Shown piece by piece: positions 21,416-34,300 of a stretch of DNA of 64,000 bases. A program made the translations under genes and the position numbers. Under the pieces are notes generated by a model. It did no database searches. It saw nothing but the letters and a program-made list of their open reading frames with translations, and was not told the origin of the DNA. The DNA lies in NCBI RefSeq assembly GCF_003473485.1, contig NC_053045.1, forward strand, positions 38,414,494 to 38,478,493, in the 5' to 3' direction. Origin of the DNA: Medicago truncatula. Taxonomy: Eukaryota; Streptophyta; Magnoliopsida; Fabales; Fabaceae. How positions within the stretch are numbered: the first letter of the stretch is position 1; the number at the start of each line of letters is the position of its first letter.

Positions 21416-23739
21416 ATGGGTGTAGACTACTACAAAATCTTGCAGGTTGATAAGAATGCCAACGACGATGAACTCAAGAAAGCTTATAGGAAACTTGCCA
21501 TGAAATGGCACCCTGATAAAAATCCAACCAACAAAAAAGATGCTGAAGCTAAGTTCAAGCAAATTTCTGAAGCTTATGAGGTATTTTTTTTTCTTTATGG
21601 GTATTATCAAAATTTTAGCTTTTTCAAAAATTATGAGTGAAACAATGAAACTCAATATAAAAAATTACCTGGGTCATGCTTAGTTATGTGTTTTCTCTTA
21701 AGCGTGAAATGATTTGGTTTTGTTTTCAAAAATGGTTTACTTAATATAGGTATTTGTCAAACAGTGAAATAGTAAAAGAAAATACATTGAAATTCAACAA
21801 ACTTTTGTATGTTGTTGGTTATGTATTTGTCATAAGGGTATTGCCAATTTTTTTGCTTTGTTTCAAATTAGGAGTGCAATAGTGAAACTGAAAATATAGT
21901 TTTATGTTAGTTATGGATTATTTTCATAAGAGAAAATATTAAGAAAGATTTAGAGATTAGAGATTAATGAATTGGACTAAAATATGGTTTATGATAGAAT
22001 TTTATGACGTAATTTGATCCATGTAGCCGACCGACCATACTTTGTAGATGTATGGAATTTTTCATAAGGGTATTGCAAATTTTTAGTTTTCTTTGAAATC
22101 ATGAGCTAAATAATGAAAATCCAATAATTTAATTATTTATTTGGGTTATGCTTACTATGATGTGAATTGTGGTTATTGTAGGTACTTGCTGATCCTGAAA
22201 AGAAAGCAATCTATGATCAATATGGGGAAGAAGGTTTAAAGGGTCAAGTTCCTCCTCCTGATGCTGGTAGTGGAGGTGGAACTAGTTTCTATTCCACAGG
22301 AGATATGCCTGGGTCGTTTCGGTTCAATCCGAGGAATGCAGATGACATTTTTGCAGAGTTTTTTGGATTCTCAAGTCCATTTGGTGGCATGGGTGGAAGA
22401 GGTGGTGGTGGTGGTATGAGATCAAGGTTCTCTGGGGGGATGTTTGGTGATGATATGTTTGGATCTTTTGGAGAAGGAGGAGGAATCCATATGAGTCAAG
22501 CTGCACCTCGGAAAGCTCCTGCAATTGAGAACAAGTTGAGCTGCACTCTTGAGGAGATATATAGAGGAACTACAAAGAAGATGAAGATCTCTAGAGAAAT
22601 TGCAGATGTTAGTGGGTGAGTACTAGTAATTGCTTTTACTCTGCAATTTCTTTTACATTTTTTTAGTCGGTTTTGTGCTTGGTGAAATGGTTGAAGTTTA
22701 ATTTGGTCCCTAAAGCATAAAAAATCCTTCATTTTAGTTCTTAAAATATTTGAAAATCAAACATGTTAGTACTTGGCATTTTAATAGCCGAGACTAAAAT
22801 GACGAATTTCATATATTTTGAGGACTAATTGTTTTTATGCATTATAGGGTTAAATTGGAGAGTGTGATGATTTATGTACTATATTGATGGTTTATTCTGT
22901 AATGGATCGACCGAAGAAGAAACCGTATGAGCCTAAAACATGACATTGTCAAGTAGGTTATATTTCACCACCCAATGTCTGCTACTCATTTGGTTTTATG
23001 TTGATGTCTGTTTTGGCTGATGAGTGGTTTCCTCTACTTACCTGTACATCTTTTTCATTATCTGTGCATTTTTTTAGCCAATCAGTTTGTCAGGGGAGGG
23101 AGAATTTGTTAGCAAAAAGGATCAAAACCTGCAACGTCTGTGCCCTTAGTTAGAATAAGATGTTTTTGTTTATGCAATGGCTAATGCATAGTGTTTCTTT
23201 TGTTCTGTTGTGTCATTTGAATGAAAGAATTTATATAGAAAACTTTCATGTTCAATATTAACCATGTATGTATTAATCTTCCTTGTGTGTGCAGCAAAAC
23301 CATGCCAGTGGAAGAGATATTGACCATAACCGTGAAGCCTGGTTGGAAGAAGGGGACAAAGATCACCTTCCCGGAGAAGGGTAACGAACAGCCAAATGTA
23401 ACCGCTGCAGATCTTATTTTTGTCATCGACGAAAGGCCACACAGCGTCTTCAGTCGTGAAGGGAACGATTTGATTGTGACTCAAAAGATATCTCTTGCGG
23501 AGGCCTTAACTGGTTACACAGTGCACCTCACTACATTGGATGGTAGAAACTTAAGCATACCAATCAACAATGTTATCCATCCCAACTATGAGGAGGTTGT
23601 TCCAAAAGAAGGAATGCCACTCCCCAAGGATCCAACAAAGAAAGGAAACTTGAGGATTAAGTTTAACATTAAGTTCCCTACTCGGCTCACCGATGAACAG
23701 AAAGCAGGAGTTAGGAAACTCCTGGCTTCCTCGGCCTGA
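21416..23739 (+). CDS. Type II (class B) HSP40/DnaJ co-chaperone, three exons
   Basis: Cytosolic or nuclear HSP40 that binds clients and stimulates HSP70 ATPase (family knowledge). Exons 21416-21580, 22182-22615 and 23295-23739 give 347 aa, the usual size for plant DNAJB1-like proteins. J domain at residues 4-70, with [17 protein letters not shown] carrying the essential HPD and later [16 protein letters not shown] glycine/phenylalanine-rich linker follows (about 85-160: [19 protein letters not shown]). The client-binding C-terminal domains begin at [20 protein letters not shown] and continue through [17 protein letters not shown] and the LTTLDGR region to the end. There is no CxxCxGxG zinc finger, so it is type II rather than type I. 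No signal peptide, no organelle tail. Heat-shock-element-like sites lie upstream. Confidence 0.95.
21598..22181 (+). repeat. Degenerate internal repeats filling HSP40 intron 1
   Basis: At least three related modules start near 21598, 21836 and 22066, with GGGTATT(G/A)(C/T) followed by an AATTTTTnGCTTT-type stretch, a TTTCAAA(A/T)T block, GAG-TGAAACAATGAAA-type text and a TTATG(T)-rich end; a fourth weaker one starts near 21748. They suggest the intron grew by duplication of a unit of roughly 90-150 bp. No coding capacity. Confidence 0.5.
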
Positions 23740-24894
23740 GATTGAACATATATTGGTTGACAATAGTCTACAGTGCGTCGAAGATATCGCAGGGAGCCAC
23801 TTACATGAAAATATTTTACCATGTTTCTATGTATTGGACTTGCTGAAAAATTTAAAAAGTTTGATTTAATAAATTGATTAGTTTTCCTTTAACATTTAGA
23901 AGAGCTTATATCATTTATGGCTTTGTTTGTTTAAATATGCAATTTGAACGGATTTTTTTTTTTCCTTCTGTTTATTATATGAAAACATAGCAAGACCCAA
24001 CATCCACATGCTAGTAATGATAACATCTGCAAAACCATAAAATAAAATCTGATTTCAAAAATTTCATTCATGGAATCATGGTACTTAAAACTACACATAA
24101 AGCCATTAAAAAGAAATTTGAACTACACATAAAGCCTTACGATGTTGGAAATTATTTGAGTTGGTCTCTTAAAAGTTAAATAATATGAATGAGACATCCA
24201 TACTTGAAGATTAATCAAAAGCCTTTGTGAAATAACAACCCTTAACTAAACCAAATTCTGAACATGCATAATGAAATATTTCCTTTTAATCACTATTATG
24301 CGCAAAGAGTTATTCATTGATTAATTTATGTATCAAGATCTACGCAACATGTTGTCCAAAAATTTCTTATTAGATATCGTAAGTACCATAAAAAGAGGGA
24401 TGTCATCTAACCATAATAACTTTGCTGCAAGTTCACCCGAGTTATATAGCATGAAAAATGCTAAAAAGTGTTTTTAAAGTGATCACAGTCGTCACAGTAC
24501 ATTAATAAAGACTTTTTAAACGGACCTCATATGTGCTCATCATTTATTTATAATTTTTTGATAAAAGTATTTTTTAAGGACTCAATGATAATACATTAAT
24601 AGAGACTCCAATAAAAAATATTTAAATAGGTCGCATTAACTTTACATCATTATACAAAAGTAATTTATTAATTAAATTATCTCATAAAATATTACTTCTT
24701 TTGAAAATGGGACCAACTTATACAATGTGACACATGTTAGTTGGTCAGAAGAAAGAAAGTTCTTATATAATTGCATGTTACCTAATAGCTACCCATTTTT
24801 CTTCCTCCACCAAGGTCCTTTTTTTTTTAACAGCTCCAATGGGTTTCTTAATAGGAGAAGTCCTTGTTAAGTAAAAGAACCCTCATTGAAGATG
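23740..24894. other. Intergenic region between convergent genes
   Basis: Presumed 3' ends of the HSP40 gene (+) and the RLT gene (-). Two near copies of GAACTACACATAAAGCC lie at about 24090-24140. The rest is AT-rich; no gene recognised. Confidence 0.45.
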
Positions 24895-25051
24895 CTCATG
24901 GGGCATTGGTTAAGAGAATTAAAATAGAAAAAATGCATTAGAAAATGATGAAAAGTTGTAAATTCAACTTTTTAAAAGTCAAAAAATGATTTCAATACCA
25001 ACCTATTATTTTTAGTTTCCTTAACAAGTGTCCATAGGAAACTTGTTAAGG
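24895..25051. mobile_element. MITE family M, copy 3
   Basis: Starts ATGCTCATGGGGCATTGGTT and shares with copy 2 (read inverted) AAAATGATGAAAAGTTGTAA-like text, TTCAACTTTTTAAAAGTCAA and TAGTTTCCTTAAC. The right end forms a hairpin CCTTAACAAGTGTCC/GGAAACTTGTTAAGG. Non-coding; lies between two convergent genes. Confidence 0.55.
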
Positions 25052-25321
25052 AAAAATCAACACTTCATTCCTGGTACTTGAAACTACACATAACCGTTGG
25101 GCACATAAATTTTCTCCCACGGTTGCTATATTTGATAACGGCAAAAATCAACATTTCTTTTCAGTATCAGCAGCATACATAATAATATATATTCATTTTT
25201 TTTTGCTAATACATATTCTATCCCAAGCACTTGATATTGGCCTATTCCTGCATTACTAAACACAATATCAAAAAATAACTTTATGGGGCTACTTTTACTA
25301 CATATATTCTCTATGCTACAT

Positions 25322-28300
25322 TTAATCACTGTAACCTGATGAGGTTGAACCAACTCTATCCGGATCCTCATTTTCTTCTTTGTTGTACTCTTCATCTGAG
25401 TCTCCTCCAATTATATAATCTTCCACATTAAGTTCAACTTGCCCATATTTTCCATCATTATTGACACTGTCATCCATATCCACGTCTTCCTCATCATCCA
25501 CATTATAGTGGTTCTGTTCTATTAAGTTATCAGGGTTCCCACTGAATCCACCTTGATATCTACCATTATTATTATTATTATCCACCACAAAATCATACTT
25601 ATCTCTTGTTGCCTGACAAACATCATCTTCATATTCAGATCTCTCCGAATTTCTAGCATTTAGAGCATTGGCTTCTGTTCCACCATCAATCTCTTCTCTC
25701 GCAGAGATTGCTGTTAACTCCGTGATATCTTTTGGGGTACCCCTTTCACTAGTGATCACATCCATCTTGGCTGCAGGTTTCTTCCTGCTTCTGATACTCC
25801 TCCGACCACGAGTGTGTCCTTGTCCGTTTGGTGTGCCTTTCCATCCAAGTAATCTTCCTTCTTTCCTGCTGTTAGATGTAGTGCTCCTCTTTTTGGAATT
25901 GGATCTCGAACTAGTAACTATTCCTTGTGATCTTTGACCACGAGAATGGCTGCAGCCTTGTCGAGTCCTTTGTCCTTTGTTGTAGCTCTCAAGGCCAGCA
26001 CCAAGAGCACCCCAGTTCTTTACGGTATGCTTAGTCTGAAATGAAGTTTCAATCGCACCACCATCGCAGGAATTTTTGGCAGCAGCACATTTTAATGGAA
26101 GCTTCTGAAAGATGGATACAAGTTAGAGGGTACATTCATACAAAAACATACGCATGCCAAAGATATAAAAGCCTAATCCCACAAAACAATTATTGCTTCC
26201 ACACTACACTCTTCTTTAGATATGGCAACCAATTCTAATATCCCAGAACGCACCTTAAGTTTTAAACAGAAAACTTGTGGTACTAAAAATAGAATCAGCC
26301 ACTAACTGGACCCGCCACAGTGAGAGCCTTACATTACAAAGTTGACCCTTTATTCAGATCAAAGCAGGAGAACAGAGGAAACTTACGACAACAATTCCAG
26401 TTTTACTATCCTTCTTGGTCTCTTGCTTCTGCTGTGAGGTGTAAAAGATGCATGCATCGAGGTCCATGAGCCTTAGAGCCACAGCAGCAGTTGTAAATGG
26501 CACCCATGGAAGAACAGGTATCTTTTCACCACCTATGATATCATTAGGGAGACATCCAGAAGAGCAAACAGAATCTAACAGCTCATTCGTAGTTTCATAG
26601 TCTGAAGCCAGATACTCCCGTTTTATAGCACCTTCCAATGCAGTCAACATCTAAAATACATGTGACAATGTCATTGACAATGGACATTAGTAACAGAGTA
26701 AACAAATAAATAAAAGCTTTACATATGCCACTAAAGTCAAGGAAGAAGTAAAGGAGAGCAAACAAGAAAACATATTATGGTGAATAAATCTACAAGCTAA
26801 ATTTTAAAATGTTTAGACTCACACACATTAACTACTAACTAGGCATATGCCCAACTACTCAGCCAGTAGAGTGATTAAATATGTTGAGGCCAATTGTCAT
26901 TTATGTTGGAAGTATTCTTTCATGCACTACAAAGACTAATTCAGTATGTTCATCAACTAGCAACCATCTTCACCAAATTATTTCAGGGTCTTAAAATAGC
27001 ATACCAATGTAATAGATTGAATGCATATGACATGTATGCTTTGGAATGAGGACTTTATCGTTCTATATTCCTTCTTTATTTTCTTAATATGATTTAGTCA
27101 TTTAGATAGAATAGTTAGCTCTGATCTTTTCTAGATCCCCTAAATTTTGGGGATTCCTATTTCCGCACAGTTTGTGGGTGTGTAATATCAAACAGATTGT
27201 AAGAGACAAATACATCGATTACAATTAAGTCAACCATAATATGATCCCAGATTTCTCTGTATCTTAATCATCTAGAGGGAGGATCAGAATTGAGCTTTAG
27301 CAGTAATGCAGTATTGTTACAACTATAACAAAGGCCAAAAGATTTAAACTGTGATAGTTAACAACAAGCTAGACATTCCAAAGCATGACCATGCTCTATC
27401 AAGATATGACAGATTATAACCTGAAGAATGTCTTCCGTTGATGAGGAAGCTTCCAGATTTGAACTCCAAGACTTTCTGTACCTCTCTGTCCAAAAAGGTT
27501 GCAGAGCTTCTTGGGGAAGGGTTACCTACGATCCATAGTTAAACACTATCAGTGAACAAGAAACAAACAATAAACAGTGACTTTATCTAAACATATTAGC
27601 ATCTTCCCATGTGCAATTTTACAATGTCAAGCCATGTCAACATATCTCAACCATGTATTTTTTCAATAACAAATAATCAGTTTACAATTAAAAAAGAAAA
27701 ATTTGGTGGGTAGTTTTCACTTTTGTTTCCTATCTCTTTGTTCCTTTTGGACTGCGGGTTCCTCCTTCCTACATGATTTCAACTACAATTTCTTAGTCTC
27801 CAATGTTCAGGGCTTGTGCTCCTGTGTTTTCTTCAATGATTTGCATGATGTTCCTGCAATAGTCATAATTCCAGTGTTTTCAGCTATCACGTTCATGATG
27901 ATGATTCTATCTTTTCCCCTACTTGCAATAGCCACCAAATTGCAAGTATTATTTTATCACCACCAAGTCCAGTGTAAACATCTTATTAACTTTGGCAACG
28001 AGAGCTCGAACATCAGAGGGAGAGGGAAACCAGTTATAGAGGAAGTGAGAGACAACATCTGTAGATTAAACTACCACTATGCCATTAATTTATTTTTAAA
28101 CTAGAAAAATGACTAAGATATATAAAAGATGACAGTCATGTTAAATCGTCACATAAGAAGATCCTGCCCCTAATAACAGCTATTTAGAACTAAGTTATAT
28201 ATCTAACTACTCCATAAATCATAGTCAAGATAAAATACATAGATAATCACCTCAACTACTGACAAAAGGATTTTGAGTAATCTCATCCTCGTTGAAGAAG

Positions 28301-31300
28301 AGGATGAATCGTGAAAAAAATCTGCGTCAATATTCATCTTGCCTTCAGATTGAGCAATATGTTCATAAGAACTAGAGTTCCCCTGACTAGTACTGAAAAT
28401 TCTATGGCACAAAGGACATTGCACTTCTCTAAAGAAATAGACATGACCGCACAAATCACATATGAGAAGTAGTTGCTTACACCTCTTCTTCCCATACTTC
28501 ATTGCAGATGATACTGAGCAATTTAGACATTCCTTTCGCATCCATTTCTCAAAGTCCCAATATTTCATATAAGCATCTTTGTTCTCGATTTCATTTCGTC
28601 CAAGCTGAATTGTAAAAGATGTTGACGCCACTGATGTGTCCAAATCATCAATGCAGACAGAAGTAGGACAGTTAATATCAGCACTGCAATCTAGGTCTGC
28701 AGCCATTTTAACTGCTTCTTTCTTGAGATTCTTGACAGTGTCTCCTTTTTGCATTATCATCTCACCATTTTGGACATTTCTTCTAACAGATTCTTTGAAG
28801 GACGTCTCAATTCTTTGCAACATCATATGTAAGTGAGACTCTCGGATCCCCCGCAAGTCCAATGATACCAAAAGAGCATCAAAACCCTGGATGTAAAACA
28901 AATGCAATGAAGAAAACCATCACAAAACAAAATAATATCTAGGCTAAACTACGACGTACAATTACAAAAATTGAATATTTGCTTGTGTCATATTATTTAG
29001 CATATTAGAATACTAGCAAAGTATTAAATAGTTTTTCCACCCACACTCTTATTTATCGTATTTGAACCCACCTAATTACTCTATTAACTACTTTATCACG
29101 GTTAGTTAGTCAATAAAGCTCAGTATATCATGAAAATTAGTACGCTAAATGATTTTTTAAAGAAATGTGCATAGCCTTAAACGACACTTCATATGAAATT
29201 GAGAGTAGCATTCATGAGAATGAAGGGGGGCCACAAGGTGTAAAGGTTAGAGTTGTTGTTTGTGGAATTAGTGTCTTGCAAATGCAAGGTGAGGCTGACC
29301 ACAATAGATTGGTAATGGGTCCAAACCTTCCTTGAACCCCGTCATGGCAGGAGCATTGCAGCACCAAGCAGCACTCACGGCAATAATACTTCATATCTAA
29401 ATGATAACGAATGCTGATAATCTGCTACATGATTGAATAAGCATACACTTGACGTAAATGATGCAATAAGAAAATGCAGAAAAATAACACTTGCAAATCA
29501 TATTATGAATTAATGATCATTGAAGATCAGTTCAGCTTCATAAGCAAATACCTCTACAGAATCAATCAGCTTCCAACAGCCGTCATGTAATTCCACAAAA
29601 ATCCTACCAGCACCTGGATCATTTTGAGAAGCAGAAGTAACAAATTGCCAGTATCGGTTTCGTCTTCGATCCAAACCAAGAGGCAATGATCTATACATGT
29701 AAGTTTGTTCCGCCAAGTGATCAATATATGATTTTAAATTTGACCTTGCTTTTTCGGCAGCATATATAGATTGTTGGATTGAATAATTATCTGGGCCAGT
29801 AGAACAATCTTGACTTTGCATGTTCACTTCTAATAAGGAATTCTGCGAAGGATTTTGATTTTCCTGTAGTGCTATCTGTTCACGCTGGCCACAGGGAGTG
29901 AGTAAAGCCTTATCATTTTTGACATCAACTGTATGCGATGGGCACTGCTTTCCCCCCAATGATGGAAATGTAACAGCTGGTTCATTCTTGTTTCCCAAAT
30001 ATGAGAAAGACTGCATTTTAACAAAACTATCCTCTTTAATATGGCGTTTATCAAGCTGTGCCTCAGCCAACATCTGTTTCTTTAAAGCATTTGCCGCTTC
30101 TAAACGTTCCTGAAAGATTGCTTGTAATTATTACATACAGTCATACACACACAGCAGTAATTTCTAAGGACAAACACAAGTCAACAATGAGAAATGAAGG
30201 TTTGAAACTGAAAGAAATACCTCAAGCGCAACACGGATAGAATTTCCTTCGTTTGTCACAGTTATCAAAGCAACAAGAGCGTGAAGACGCTCCTCCACAC
30301 TAAGATCCGAGTACTCTCCCTCGGTAAGCCCTTGCACCCATGGTTCACCAAGAGTGTTTTCATCAACATCCATACTTTTTAGAATAGGATTAGCAATGTC
30401 GTTGCTGCAAACAGCAATTTCACTAGACGTACGAACATCTTTACGTCCGTCAAAGCTTTCAACAACAATTAATCCTAAACCCTCATCCACTTTTTCACGG
30501 CAACTATCACGAGTTTGCAAAATCTCACCATTGTCCTTCCCACTTCTCATGACAGTGTTTGCATTAAATTCCTTAAAATTTGAGACCTCCTTTTTTGTAT
30601 TTGTTTGAGCTCCTAAATCATCAATCTCCGGATCTTTTGCCATAACACTTTCACAATCTTCATCCCTTTCACCATCATCAGCTACTTCTGCACCCACAAA
30701 TCCACTTGTGAATATCCTGATTCTTTCCCTGGCAGCTGAAAAAATTGCTTCAGAATCGGCTGGGTCCTTTCTATATACAGGACGTACACAATATGTTGAA
30801 GGAGCTGTCCTTTCAAATAGTTCTGTATCTCTAGACAAAGCAGAAGCAATAGCAGCCTCTGGTGATTTGCTTGTTGTAAGATCACGAAGTCCAGATTTCT
30901 AGATAAACAAAAATTAAATGAATGAGAAAGTTGAATAGTTATCCCAAGACAATGAATAAGACAAGGTAAGAATAGTTAAACCTGAATCTTGTCTGCAATT
31001 TCCAATATATTGAGGCCTCTATTTCCTTCCAGAGCTAGGACATAAAATGCAGCATATTTCACAGTTCCAGGCGTCAAACGATGCTTATGCCTTCTTGGAT
31101 TAGATAATCCCTTCTCTTGCATAATAGCAACAGCATTCTCAACAGCAGCTCCACTGCGTAGATTAGAAATTATATCTTTACCATCATTAACCTGCACTTG
31201 GAATCAAATGAAAACAAAAAATTTCAAATCACAATTTTTTTATTGAATACCTAGAAAAATAATTTTATATGCACCACATAATTATGATGACTATGAACAC

Positions 31301-34300
31301 AATCATTTTTATATATCATTCGTATGACAGTTATAAAGTAATAATATTCTCACAATTTCCCTGATTGTGAGAGGGAGGAGGGCAACTGGTTTGGACCCCA
31401 TTTCGTTCAACATCCCTTTCAAAATAAAAAAGTTAAAAACATTCTTTTTTATATTGTTTTACGTTTTACTTAACTTAATTGCAATACAAGGTCTTAATAA
31501 CATGATACAAATGGCACATCTACATCGAGGGTAACTATAAGGATGATTTTATATCTAATTTATTAAGCAATATGTGGGTCTCTCAATTCTGATATCCTTT
31601 TGTTTACACTTGAAAGAAGACCGCAATTTTATATCTAATTCACGCACCAATAAGTATGATGTTAGGGACCCAGTATGATTTCCAAAAACACACAATTTTA
31701 TACTTAACAAGTGCATAAATAAGTTATGTAATGGACTAAAGATGATTTCCTAAAATTTACTTCTCAAAATATGCTGCACCTTTTTAATGCAAGTTTGCTT
31801 TTTTTAGTCAAGGCATTGGTTGGTGGAAATATCACGACAGTCGTGAAGGATAATTTTTCGTTATGGAATTCACAAAATGCAAACTCTTTAGTAGAAAAGT
31901 TAGTTATTGCAACTAGTAACTACAATCAATGACAACAGATTTTCAATTAAAACAACTAGCGATGAATGGAGTACATAGAAATCACCTCATTGTTGCTAGG
32001 ATGCACCTGCTCAATATTATGTTTCTTCAACTGAGGCCCAAATCCAGCTGACAATGCAAATTGTCGCAAAATCTCCGGCCATGTTAATGGATTTAAATGC
32101 CGCTGCCAATTTCTTATATCAAAACCCCATACATACGCCTGACAGTATATAGCAAATAATTTGTTTTTTTTAGTTTTAAGGAAAGAACAAAGAAAGTTTA
32201 TTGAAAGCTGAAAATTGAAAAAAGAAAACATACCCCTTCAACTACTTGAGGATGCCCGCCACCAGAGTTCGTATAACTGTTTTGGTTCCCTCCTAATCCA
32301 GTAGTGGGTGTTCTTGCAACATCTTCAATATCTTTTATAATGGATCTCAGAAGAGCAATATGGATCTCACCTAATATTCTAGGATCCTGTAATATTGAGA
32401 GAAAATATTGGTCCATTTTCAAAAAGCACTGTTAGCAACATGCAGTGCTTGTCTAGGTTCATTGCAAGTATCTATGTTCGGGGACCAGGGTATCATTAAG
32501 AAAATTGTCTCCTGGTATTCATCATATAAATATTGAGCCCTTGGTTTGGACAAGCACAGGCCAAGGAATAGTTTAAGGACAAACAATACCTTGGATAGTC
32601 TTAGAATTTGGGTTGGGCCTAACTCAACCTTACGAAAACGGCTTGTAAGGTGAGGGGTTCCCAGACTTTATAAACACCACAGGCCATATATCTAGGCAAT
32701 GTGGACTAAATCCACCCCTTCACACCCAACACATTGAAGGTGTTGGAGGCTGCAATGAAGGCAACCCAGGTGCTGCAATTAGGCGGCTAGGGGCCGCAAC
32801 AAAGCTGGAATTTCCAACAGATAGGGACCTTAAAGAGAAGACATAACCAAAGGTTTAGAAAAAAATACTTACATAGTCGTGAAAAGCTTGTATAAGCTCA
32901 TCCAACGTAAATGGCCATATTCCAAGAATATCAGCAAAGGTAATCAAGAACCTCCAAACCTACATGTAAATCATTTCTGTTCATTACCGCTGAGAGAAAA
33001 TTATTAAGCCATATATGATCATAAATGCAATAAAAGAAACAAATTTATATTTTGAACGATTTAGTGCAGCTTAATTGTTCGAAGCCACGATGAAATTAAT
33101 ATTTCCATAAGGATATCTAAGCATGAATGCAGGCTAAATCAAGGTATTTATTTTATGGCCCGGCAGGAGGTTACAGAATACACAATAAAAAAAGACTTAA
33201 CTTCCAAGTGGTGAAGCAGGTTACAATGGTTTAATCACAATACATAACACTAAAAAACAAGACCAAGCAGAAAATAAAGTCGGCCATTTGGCACAAGATA
33301 ATGCACAATCAGCCAGATATTTGAACATTAAACCATAACTAGGTTACAGCTTTTACATGAGTGAATGAGTATAGCTGTTCACAACTTTATATAACCTTGT
33401 GGCCTTTCAGGCAGTAATAAAACCAATGTCTAAGCCAATCCCATTAACCAGCCAGTAAAAACTGTATAAATGGGTGAAACATCTTACCATCAGAAGATTT
33501 CCAACATTCTCGTCAGAATCTGACCAAGGTTGAATTGAAAAAGCTCTTTTTAACTGTACAGACTTGGGTGGAAAGGAAGTCTGCCCATCTGAAAAACCAA
33601 TGTGTTTGGTTTCAATCAATGTTTAAGTAAATCACTTTTTCAAGTATATATATACAAGTGTATAACTATTTCAGATTAGAAATATTCAAATTTGAAGCAA
33701 TCCTAAAATATATTTCCATGAAAAATATTGGCAGATCCATTTAATCTAAGGGGCAGAAGTGTGATGATTTTGTCATTAATTTTGAAAGTAACACATACAA
33801 ATGGGAATTAGACTTAGTTAACGTTTCAGCCATACAATTCACCATACAAATATTTGAATTGCTATTTGAAAAGTTCTAAACATTTTGGGAACCCTTCCTT
33901 AAAAGCTAGTTATCAAGGGGGGAGAACAAAGTTACAGCCATACTTGTGATTTTGGAAAGAGAATGCACATGATTGACAAATTTAATGTAAAAATCAATTC
34001 TCTTAATTATTGTGCTTTTATCAAAGGAGTCTTAAATATAGCGACGGAGGTGTTATAAGAGATACCCCACAAAATAATTTTAAACCATAAAAAAGAACAT
34101 CAGGATTCAGGAGTTTAACACAGTTATTGATGGAACCAATGGATCCTACAATTAATCAACCGAACACAGCACAAGCAAGATGAAGAAATATATAACAATT
34201 AAGGAAAATAGGTGCCACTTAACTGATAATCTACGTAAACCTAATTAACTACCTACTTATTACATAAAACACCCTCTCATATTAGATCCTAACAATACTT

